Shown in pieces: positions 53,291-61,133 of a stretch of 64,000 nucleotides of DNA. Position numbers and translations under genes: made by a program. The DNA is from Granulicella sp. S190 (GTDB lineage Bacteria; Acidobacteriota; Terriglobia; Terriglobales; Acidobacteriaceae). Below the pieces are notes generated by a model. That model searched no databases. It had not been told where the DNA came from and worked only from the letters and a program-made list of their open reading frames with translations. How positions within the stretch are numbered: the stretch's first letter is position 1; each line of letters begins with the position of its first letter. The stretch lies in the NCBI RefSeq assembly GCF_009766095.1, contig NZ_LMUD01000040.1:1-64000 (forward strand), given 5' to 3'.

Positions 53291-53310
53291 CAATGTAACC
53301 GCTTACTTTT
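53291..53310. promoter_or_regulatory. LacI-type operator upstream of TonB receptor
   Basis: CAATGTA-ACCGCT-TACTTTT has the same left half-site, central CG and spacing as the operator at 45398-45419 (CAATGTA-CGCGCA-TACATTG), and contains the classic LacI core GTAACCGCTTAC. It lies 108 bases before the chosen receptor start and in the divergent region shared with the giant fusion gene, so both could be controlled. Inferred target of the LacI regulator at 39475. Confidence 0.65.
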
Positions 53311-53398
53311 ATTTGAAAAACGTCTACATATGTCTCCCAATAGAGTTTCAGATTCGACCAAGCGTACTAAAGATAGAACAAAAATTGAGGTAATTCGG

Positions 53399-56300
53399 AT
53401 GGCCTTTGATCGCGAAGTGACGAGTTGGTATAGACGTTTCGGCTTCATAACCTTTTCATTTTTGTGCCTTCTCCTGATCCAGACGCAATGCGTCTTTGGA
53501 CAGGTAGACGAAGGTGCAATCAACGGTACGGTTGTGGACTCCGCAGGTGCGCTTGTTGCGAATGCGCATGTGACCCTCCTGAACAAGGACGTCGGCTTGT
53601 CTCTCGAGGCCACTACGAATAACAGCGGCGAGTTCACCTTCACGCCGGTGAGAATCGGAAACTATTCCCTTAAGGTTACCGCTCCTGGATTCTCCACCAC
53701 GACACAGGAGAACCTGAAAGTGAACGTCGGACAGCATCTTCAGGTGCCTGTCCAATTGAAGACGGGCGCTTCGGCTGAAACCATTGAAGTGACTACAGCG
53801 CCGCCTCTGCTGCAGTCCGACGAAGCATCGGTTGGGCAGGTCATCGGCGAAAAGACGGTTAACGACCTTCCGCTGAACGGTCGTAACTTCACCTTCCTGG
53901 CACAGCTCGGCGCCGGCGTGAACACGCCGCAGGCAGACACCAGAGGCAACGCGGCCTCCGGTGCCTTCTCCGCCAATGGGCTCCGTCCTTCGCAAAACAA
54001 CTACCTGTTGGATGGTATCGACAACAACTCCGATACCGTCGACTTCCTGAATGGAACAAACTTCATCGTTCTGCCTCCTGTAGACGCAATCCAGGAGTTC
54101 AAAGTTCAGACCGCGGATTTCAGCGCTGATCTTGGTCGTGCCGCAGGTGCCGTTCTCAACGCAACGATCAAGTCCGGCACGAACAGCATTCACGGCAGCG
54201 TTTGGGAGTTCTTTCGCAACGACAAGCTGGATGCAGCCGACTGGTTTTCAAACAACAACGGCACTGCGAAAGGAGAGCTACGTCAGAATCAATTCGGAGC
54301 CTCCATCGGTGGGCCGATCATTAGAAACAAGTTGTTCTTCTTCGGGGACTACGAGGGGCTGCGAGTCGTACAAGGTGTTACCTCCACCGCTACGGTGCCA
54401 ACTCTGACAGAGCGCAACAGCGGTTATACCAACCTCTCGGACCTGCTTCAGAGCAAGACGCAAACGGACGCGCTGGGCCGCATCATACCGCTAGGCACCG
54501 TTTTGGATCCGGCGACAACGCGAGCGGTAGGTACCGGCTTTGTGCGTGATCCCTTTCTAGGGCCCGGGTCACCCTGTTCCGCTGCGACCAAGGACTTTTC
54601 CGCCGGCTGTAACCTCAATCAGATTCCTGTTGCCCGGCTGGATCCGAACGCTATCGCCCTGTTGAATCTCTACCCCTTGCCGACAAGCGGAGCGCTCAAC
54701 ACGACAAACTTCTCGTCATCGCCGAAGTCGACCCAGAACCGAGATGCCTTCGACGTCCGGGCGGACTTCAACCCCACCGACAGAAATCAGGTGTTCTTCC
54801 GCTTCAGCTATGTGGATAACCCCCAATTTATTCCTGGCACCTTTGGCGGTATCGCAGATGGTGGCGCCTTCCAGCAAGGCATCCAGACCGCGAAATCCGA
54901 TCAGGCCGCGTTAGGATTCACTCATGCATTCTCGCCGACCGCGGTCAATGTGGCACGCGCCGGGTTCAACCATCTTCACACCACGCGATTCGGCCCAGAG
55001 GGCTCCGTCATGGGCATTCCCGCTCAATTCGGGATTCAAGGAATCCCACAGGTAAGTGAAAATGGCGGTCTTCCCGGCTTCACGTTCGGCGGTTTGTCTA
55101 ACCTGGGCGGCAATAACTTCCTGCCCTCCGACGAAGTCAGCCAGACACTCCAGATCACCGATGACTTCACGAAGATCTACGGTAAACACAGCTTTAAGAC
55201 AGGTATCGAATACCAGCACGTGAAGTTCTCAACCCTGCAGCCGGCATATTCGCGCGGCCAGTTCGACTACAACGGTACCTACACGGACGTTCCCAACAGC
55301 AACCAAAACCTCACCGGCATAGCGCAGTTTCTTCTACAGCCGATGCTGTCGACCGTTCCGGGAGGAGTCGATTATTCGGGGGGCTCCGATCAGGTACAGG
55401 CCTCCAACATCAACAAGACCTACGACGTGAAGAACTACTTTGCGGCGTACTTCCAGGACGACTGGAAGGTAAGTCCTAAGATGACTCTCAACCTTGGTCT
55501 GCGTTATGACTACTTCGGGCCGCTCGGTGAATCCAATGGCGGCCAGGCCAACTTCATTCAGGACGGCCCGCCAAACGGGACTCCTACCTACCTCATCCCT
55601 GCCACAGGCAAGGACGATAGGACGCTGTCGACGAGCTTCGTCAACCTGTTGGCTAAGGATGGAATTGCGCTTGAGTTGACCAACAAATACGGTAATGGAC
55701 TGACGCAGACGCAAAAGAGCAACTTCTCGCCGCGCGTGGGATTTGCGTATCAAGCCTCTCCAAAGGCGGTGGTACGCGGCGGCGTGGGCTTGTTCTACAA
55801 CGCCTTTGAAAACCAGGGATATGGCCCCAATATTGGCGAAAACTATCCCTTCGTCTACAACTTCAACTATCAAATACAAGGTGCGGTCAATCCTGTCAGT
55901 GCCGGTACACCTTTTGCCGGATGCCCGACGGCGGGTCCGGGTGGAACCGCGACTTTTGAGTCTGGTTTCTCCTGTCTCTCCTTTACGCCGTCTCTGGTCA
56001 ATGGATCGCAACTGAATCTGCAGGGACTTCAGTTCAACTACCAGACGCCAGTCACGTTGAGTTCGAACCTGACTGTTCAATACGCGATAACGCCTACACT
56101 TAGCGCGACAGTGGGGTATGTCTTTACGAATGCCTGGAATCTTCAGACCGGCGTTGGTAACAATAACCCCTCACAGCTCTGGGCAGCCGGTACAAACCTG
56201 ACCACTACACCAGGCGCATTGCCATTCCCTGACTTCGCGCGCAATGGCAGTTATCAGCGAACGATTGGAAGTAGTGACTACAATGGCCTGCAAACCAAGC

Positions 56301-57097
56301 TCGAACAGTCAAACTGGAAGGGGCTAAGCTTCCTCGCCACCTACACCTATTCAAAGACACTCTCCGATGCTGGCGACCTGTTGAATGGAGGAAGCATAGG
56401 CGGATACCGTGCACCGGCGGTACCGGGGCTTGGTATTGGTTTTGACAATGCTCTGGCCGGCTTCGATATTCGAAATGTATTCCACTTCAGCGGCGGATAT
56501 AGCCTTCCATTCGGCAAGGACAAGCAGTTCCTGGCCAACTCAGGGAAGCTGACCAACGCTTTGATTGGTGGTTGGAGTGGAAACTGGATCGTAACTCTTG
56601 AGGGTGGCCAGCCGATTACGCTAAGCTGCCCCACCGCGACTACTTCAGGAACGAACTGCGACGATATCAATGTTCCTGGCGAGAGTCAGAAGCTCGGTCT
56701 TCATCTCGACTCAAACAATAAGTTGAGTTGGTTTGGTAATCCGAACGCGTTCCAGCAACCTTGCCCGCTGGGCCAACCGGGAACAGCTGGATGCATCACT
56801 GCAACAGGTTCAGCCCTACTGGGAGGCAACCCTGCGACAACAACTGGACCGGGAATCAAGACATTCGATTTCTCGGCGTTCAAGGCCTTCCAGCTTACCG
56901 AACGGTTCTCGATGCAGTTCCGGTCTGAGTTCTTCAACATCCTCAACCATCCCAACTTCAATGCGCCTAACTTCGGCGGCAACGGCGTAGTAGGGATCTC
57001 TGGCTCTGGCAACTTCACCAGTAACACGTTCGGTGAAATTGGATCCACTCGTACTGCTCCGAGACAGGTCCAGTTTGCTCTGAAACTGTACTTCTAA
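53399..57097 (+). CDS. TonB-dependent receptor, Oar/carboxypeptidase-regulatory type
   Basis: A 1232-residue outer-membrane receptor. After a signal segment (FSFLCLLLIQTQCVFGQ) comes the carboxypeptidase-like domain (INGTVVDSAGALVANAHVTL), then the plug with LPLNGRNFTFLAQLGAGVN and LDGIDNNSDTVDFLNG, and a beta-barrel that ends RQVQFALKLYF. ATG 53399 is preceded by GAGG at good distance; upstream ATGs at 53246 and 53330 would add a Lys/Arg-rich non-signal extension. It sits between two LacI-linked gene groups; a substrate such as oligosaccharide is inferred from regulation and neighbours. Confidence 0.92.
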   Translation: MAFDREVTSWYRRFGFITFSFLCLLLIQTQCVFGQVDEGAINGTVVDSAGALVANAHVTLLNKDVGLSLEATTNNSGEFTFTPVRIGNYSLKVTAPGFSTTTQENLKVNVGQHLQVPVQLKTGASAETIEVTTAPPLLQSDEASVGQVIGEKTVNDLPLNGRNFTFLAQLGAGVNTPQADTRGNAASGAFSANGLRPSQNNYLLDGIDNNSDTVDFLNGTNFIVLPPVDAIQEFKVQTADFSADLGRAAGAVLNATIKSGTNSIHGSVWEFFRNDKLDAADWFSNNNGTAKGELRQNQFGASIGGPIIRNKLFFFGDYEGLRVVQGVTSTATVPTLTERNSGYTNLSDLLQSKTQTDALGRIIPLGTVLDPATTRAVGTGFVRDPFLGPGSPCSAATKDFSAGCNLNQIPVARLDPNAIALLNLYPLPTSGALNTTNFSSSPKSTQNRDAFDVRADFNPTDRNQVFFRFSYVDNPQFIPGTFGGIADGGAFQQGIQTAKSDQAALGFTHAFSPTAVNVARAGFNHLHTTRFGPEGSVMGIPAQFGIQGIPQVSENGGLPGFTFGGLSNLGGNNFLPSDEVSQTLQITDDFTKIYGKHSFKTGIEYQHVKFSTLQPAYSRGQFDYNGTYTDVPNSNQNLTGIAQFLLQPMLSTVPGGVDYSGGSDQVQASNINKTYDVKNYFAAYFQDDWKVSPKMTLNLGLRYDYFGPLGESNGGQANFIQDGPPNGTPTYLIPATGKDDRTLSTSFVNLLAKDGIALELTNKYGNGLTQTQKSNFSPRVGFAYQASPKAVVRGGVGLFYNAFENQGYGPNIGENYPFVYNFNYQIQGAVNPVSAGTPFAGCPTAGPGGTATFESGFSCLSFTPSLVNGSQLNLQGLQFNYQTPVTLSSNLTVQYAITPTLSATVGYVFTNAWNLQTGVGNNNPSQLWAAGTNLTTTPGALPFPDFARNGSYQRTIGSSDYNGLQTKLEQSNWKGLSFLATYTYSKTLSDAGDLLNGGSIGGYRAPAVPGLGIGFDNALAGFDIRNVFHFSGGYSLPFGKDKQFLANSGKLTNALIGGWSGNWIVTLEGGQPITLSCPTATTSGTNCDDINVPGESQKLGLHLDSNNKLSWFGNPNAFQQPCPLGQPGTAGCITATGSALLGGNPATTTGPGIKTFDFSAFKAFQLTERFSMQFRSEFFNILNHPNFNAPNFGGNGVVGISGSGNFTSNTFGEIGSTRTAPRQVQFALKLYF

Positions 57098-57112
57098 GCT
57101 AAGATGGAAGAC

Positions 57113-57148
57113 ACCCTTGAGGTCACAGAATCAAGTGGCTTCAAGGGT
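57113..57148 (+). terminator. hairpin terminator after TonB receptor
   Basis: ACCCTTGA and TCAAGGGT pair over a 20-base loop and are followed by TTTCTTCT. It fits a Rho-independent terminator for the receptor; the next gene starts 49 bases beyond. Confidence 0.5.
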
Positions 57149-57196
57149 TTTCTTCTGCGTGACGCTTTGCTCATGCAGCTATAACAGAGGTGGAGT

Positions 57197-58621
57197 ATGA
57201 GCACGCGGGCTCGGTTTTGGCTGCTGGTCTTTTGTTCCGCGCTGGCTTGCGTAAGTTTTGCGACAGCCGAAGACAAGCCAGACAAGCCCAACCAAAAACT
57301 GAACCTTCAATTTCAGTCCGCGGAAGCGCAATACGATGCAGGTCACTTTGCTGAAGCCGCGACCCAACTAGAGCATCTCTTACCTTCTGCCCCACAGAGC
57401 TTCGAGATTCATGAGCTTTTGGGCCTCGTCTACGCCGCTGAATCGGAGGATGCGAAAGCTCTCAAGCACCTCGAGATAGCGGTCCGATTGAAACCGGACT
57501 CGGCAGTCGCTAGAACGAATCTGGCAGCAAACCTTACCCACTCTGGAAAGCTGGATCTGGCCGAAGCACAACTCCGTAAGGCGCTCGCTCTCGCGCCTCA
57601 AGACTTCGATGCCAACCATAACCTCGCCGACTTCTATCTTCAGTCCAATAAGATTGCGGAAGCACTCCCTCTTCTCGAACAGGCGCAGAGAATCAGCCCC
57701 TCCTCCTACAACAACAGTTACGATCTGGCGTTGGCCTTCTTTCTAACTGGAAGATCAGACGATGCGCGGCCACTTATCCAGGGCCTTATGGCGCAGAAGA
57801 ACACTGGAGAGCTGCACAACCTGTTGGGTCAGATCGACGAGAAAGAAGAAAAATTTCTTGATGCCGCGAACGAGTTCCAAATAGCTGCTCAAATGGATCC
57901 AAGCGAAGACAACCTCTTTACGTTGGGAAGCGAACTTCTGCTTCACAGGACGTACGAGCCAGCTATCCAGGTCTTCCAACTCGCAAGCCAGCGTTATCCG
58001 AAATCACCTCGGCTGTTGATCGGACTCGGCATGGCTCTGTATTCACAGGGCAAGTACGAGGAGTCGATCAAGTCTTTGCTTACAGCAGCAGATCTCGATC
58101 CTACTGATGCCCGATGTTATTTGTTTCTATCTAAGTCCTACCTCAGCTCTCCGAATCAGGCAGATGAAGTCATTCAGAGATTTCGGCGTTACTCAGAGTT
58201 ACAGCAGAACAACGCGCTGGCACAGTACTATTACGCCATAAGCTTATGGAAGGGAAGGCGCCTGGAAGAGGCCAGTGTAGATTTTCGGACGGTGGAGTCT
58301 CTCCTGCAAAAGTCCATCGCACTGGACGGAAAACTAGCAGAGGCTCATTTGCAGCTAGGCATCCTCTACGCGGACCAGCATGAGTTAGCTAAGTCGCTTC
58401 CGGAGTATCAACGGGCACTGGAGCTGGATCCTAATCTTCCAGACGCACACTACCGCCTCGGCCAATATTATGTACGCGCAGGACAAAAGGACCATGCACA
58501 GCAGGAGTTTGCGGTTTATCAGCAGCTTCAGGCCCAGCATATGGCCGCAGTCGACAAGGAAAGAGCCGAAGTCCAGCAATTTGTACTTTCAGAAAAGCCT
58601 GGTTCTGTTACAAAACCTTGA
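57197..58621 (+). CDS. exported TPR protein
   Basis: A 474-residue TPR protein with a signal peptide (FWLLVFCSALACVSFATAE). About ten TPRs follow, for example AQYDAGHFAEAATQLEHLLPSAPQ and LGILYADQHELAKSLPEYQRALELDPN. The C-terminal half is clearly paralogous to the TPR protein at 45586: both have LLLHR, a YPKS turn, and the terminal KERAEVQQF/KERREVKQF. ATG 57197 follows AGAGGTGG. It is the first gene of a short run with the exported phosphatase-like gene and an unknown gene. Likely a periplasmic or surface scaffold. Confidence 0.85.
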   Translation: MSTRARFWLLVFCSALACVSFATAEDKPDKPNQKLNLQFQSAEAQYDAGHFAEAATQLEHLLPSAPQSFEIHELLGLVYAAESEDAKALKHLEIAVRLKPDSAVARTNLAANLTHSGKLDLAEAQLRKALALAPQDFDANHNLADFYLQSNKIAEALPLLEQAQRISPSSYNNSYDLALAFFLTGRSDDARPLIQGLMAQKNTGELHNLLGQIDEKEEKFLDAANEFQIAAQMDPSEDNLFTLGSELLLHRTYEPAIQVFQLASQRYPKSPRLLIGLGMALYSQGKYEESIKSLLTAADLDPTDARCYLFLSKSYLSSPNQADEVIQRFRRYSELQQNNALAQYYYAISLWKGRRLEEASVDFRTVESLLQKSIALDGKLAEAHLQLGILYADQHELAKSLPEYQRALELDPNLPDAHYRLGQYYVRAGQKDHAQQEFAVYQQLQAQHMAAVDKERAEVQQFVLSEKPGSVTKP

Positions 58622-58723
58622 GTGCCGCGTTTTGGTGATGACAAGAGATATCCGATAGGCGTACGAAGAGTAGAAGAAAGTAAATGCATGATCGAGCACG
58701 AGGAACCATAAGGTGGATTTACG

Positions 58724-59902
58724 TTGACGGTTTCATCTTCATTCAGCAAGACGCTTCCTGCACGACATGAAGTTGCCAGACATCTTGGTCGCAGCAGGCG
58801 CGACTTTCTTCGCAGTACAGCTGGACTCGCGCTAGGAAGCGCACTGATGAGCGGCAGCCCCTTTGTGCACGGACAAGCTGCGGCAAAGAAGCGAAAAGTC
58901 ATCGTCGTTACCTTTGGTGGAGGTGCGCGAGATCAGGAGACGTTCGCTCCTGAAGGGCAGGAAAACATCCCACATATGCTCCGCGAGTTGGCTCCTCAGT
59001 CCAGCTTCTTCACTCAGGTGATGAACCAGGGGATATTGGGCCACTACGTGGCGACCGCAAGCCTGGCAACCGGCGTCTACGAGACGCTCAACAACTTTTC
59101 GGCAGTTCCACCCGACCATCCCACAGTGTTCGAGTACTTCCGCAAGGATCTCAATCGGCCATCATCAAGCACGTGGGTCGTCGCTCCCAGTAACGGCTTC
59201 AATCGAATTGGCGAAAGCGACAATCGCTCCTATGGTCCGGGCCTCGGGGCCAAAGTCATCTTGCCGAAGCATTTACTCAGTGCGGCAACCTCTGGAGCCA
59301 CTGCGGACTACAACCACCTGCTACGTGACAACTACGAGACGCCGCTCTACACCCCGCAAATCGGAGGCGGCGAGTTCGAACTCCAGCAGATGGAACAGAT
59401 ATTGAAGCTCTCCGTCGATGACTTCAAGACGCACGCGCGAACTGTCTCAAGCCCGGATGAACTCTCCATTTACATTACGAAGCGCCTGATGAAGCTGGAA
59501 TCTCCCAGTCTGTTATGGATCACGATGCACGACATCGATATCGCTCACTCCGGCGCTTACTCGCTCTATATTGAAGCAATTCGGCGCACCGACCGTCTCT
59601 GTGCGGAGCTCTGGCAGGCAGTCCAGGCCGAGCCCGAATATGCGGGCAACACAACGATGTTCATCCTTCCAGACTTTGGCCGCGATGCCGACGAGGATGC
59701 CGGCGGGAACGGATTTCAGCATCACCGTACCGGTGACGCAGCGTCACGCACTACCTGGATGATGACCCTCGGCGCAGGTGTTCGCCAAGGAATGGTGTAT
59801 GACCGTCCGTTGCAATCGATTGATCTTGTCCCTACTCTCGGCTCAATCATGGGCTTCTCTCCCAAACTGTCACGAGGCACACCGATCCACGAGTTGTTGT
59901 AA
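58724..59902 (+). CDS. Tat-exported alkaline-phosphatase-superfamily protein
   Basis: Tat signal SRRDFLRSTAGLALGSALM begins about residue 24. The rest fits the alkaline phosphatase/sulfatase/phosphoglycerate mutase fold: KVIVVTFGGGARDQETF near the first metal site, ATASLATG as candidate nucleophile region, TMHDIDIAHSGAYSLY, and the metal-ligand segment ILPDFGRDADEDAGGNGFQHH. Exact activity (phosphatase, sulfatase or phosphodiesterase) cannot be told; it also recalls DUF1501-like exported proteins. TTG 58724 follows AAGGTGG by seven bases; its product would keep a basic n-region. It is coupled to the next gene, which starts two bases after its stop. Confidence 0.65.
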   Translation: MTVSSSFSKTLPARHEVARHLGRSRRDFLRSTAGLALGSALMSGSPFVHGQAAAKKRKVIVVTFGGGARDQETFAPEGQENIPHMLRELAPQSSFFTQVMNQGILGHYVATASLATGVYETLNNFSAVPPDHPTVFEYFRKDLNRPSSSTWVVAPSNGFNRIGESDNRSYGPGLGAKVILPKHLLSAATSGATADYNHLLRDNYETPLYTPQIGGGEFELQQMEQILKLSVDDFKTHARTVSSPDELSIYITKRLMKLESPSLLWITMHDIDIAHSGAYSLYIEAIRRTDRLCAELWQAVQAEPEYAGNTTMFILPDFGRDADEDAGGNGFQHHRTGDAASRTTWMMTLGAGVRQGMVYDRPLQSIDLVPTLGSIMGFSPKLSRGTPIHELL

Positions 59903-59904
59903 TT

Positions 59905-61119
59905 ATGTTGCCAAGCGATCTCAAAGCCGAACAGTTTGCCGGATATCCCCCCAAGGCGAGGGAGCTCGCAGTGGCTCACCTTGGAACGCTGCGACAGCTG
60001 CCGCTCAGCTTCGTACCAAGTTTGTTGCGCGAAGTTATTGACTACGACTTCAAGTTTCCCGCAGAGCGCTCGTCAATCGATCGGGAACTTGCCACTCTCA
60101 GTTCACTTACGCCCGCGCAGCTCAGGGAATGGTTTCAACCGTTCTCTCAACTCTCGCTCTCGCCCAAGCTTCAGAGTCTTGATTGGATCAACCAGCCAGG
60201 TCAATTCGTCGAACAGCTATCCGCATATCTTTGGACGACTCATCAACTGGATGCATTTCGCGAGGCAGCGACGACATACGGAGACCGTACCCGCACGGTA
60301 GCGGCGTCAGACCCAGCTGCCGTGCGCAGGCTGGGAATCGCGGTTATAGGGCAGGGAGTTGAGTCGTATGACGGAACCCTCTTTCGCAACCTGCGCAAGC
60401 ACGGCACCTACTTTAAGCGAGTCGAGCCGGAACGCGGAGTTGAGCTCTTGCTGACCAGCGTCGAGACCAGGGCAAAAGCACATCCCGTTCCTTACGGACA
60501 TTGGTACATCGATGGAGGGCAGCACGCGGAACACAGCCCGTCGCTCACTTGCGTGTCATTTCAAAAGCTAGAGCCCGTTCGCGCCGCATTGCTGAAAAAC
60601 ATTCAAACCGAAATCGCAAGACCGGGGATGGGGCCGGAGGAGCTGCGCACACATATGGCGCGCCTCTCTCCTTCGGATCTCGGGATGGAACGAGGGGGAG
60701 ACGAAGTGCTGGCGCGTTTTGAGGTCAAGCTCTTCACCGAGGGTTCTGGGACGCAGATCTTCAGCACAACCTTCGCTCAGTGGGCGACGCGCGAGGCATT
60801 GCGAAGGGCACAACCGCATACCCTATTGGTGCGCTATGCACCCAGGCAACGACAGAAGCCAATGAATGAGCTGATGGCTGTCAGCGACAGCAAACCTGAG
60901 CTAGATCCCCTGGGCTCACTGATAGATGCGGACATGGGCGCTTACTATCAGTGGATCAACCAGCAGCGGCTGCCTGAGTCTGAACAGTCATCGTTCCTAG
61001 TCTGGTTCGAAGGCCATAATCAGGCCCTTGTTATTGGCCCCTCACTGCCTCGGGGCACAGAGTCGAACACGATTCTTAATCTGGGAGAGTTGCTCTCCGT
61101 TGCCGTCGGCCGGACCTAA
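59905..61119 (+). CDS. conserved-looking cytosolic protein of unknown function
   Basis: A 404-residue protein with no recognised family. No signal peptide or membrane helix is seen, so it is probably cytosolic although its upstream partner is exported. The N-terminal 120 residues are helical and Leu-rich; the middle has GIAVIGQGVESYDGTLFRNL and HGTYFKRVEPERGVELL; then PYGHWYIDGGQHAEHSP, and the C-terminus has FLVWFEGHNQALVIGP. The sequence is well balanced and the ATG lies two bases after the stop of the phosphatase-like gene, which strongly supports a real, coupled gene. Its function may be tied to that partner. Confidence 0.75.
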   Translation: MLPSDLKAEQFAGYPPKARELAVAHLGTLRQLPLSFVPSLLREVIDYDFKFPAERSSIDRELATLSSLTPAQLREWFQPFSQLSLSPKLQSLDWINQPGQFVEQLSAYLWTTHQLDAFREAATTYGDRTRTVAASDPAAVRRLGIAVIGQGVESYDGTLFRNLRKHGTYFKRVEPERGVELLLTSVETRAKAHPVPYGHWYIDGGQHAEHSPSLTCVSFQKLEPVRAALLKNIQTEIARPGMGPEELRTHMARLSPSDLGMERGGDEVLARFEVKLFTEGSGTQIFSTTFAQWATREALRRAQPHTLLVRYAPRQRQKPMNELMAVSDSKPELDPLGSLIDADMGAYYQWINQQRLPESEQSSFLVWFEGHNQALVIGPSLPRGTESNTILNLGELLSVAVGRT

Positions 61120-61133
61120 ATGTGAGGAGTCTA

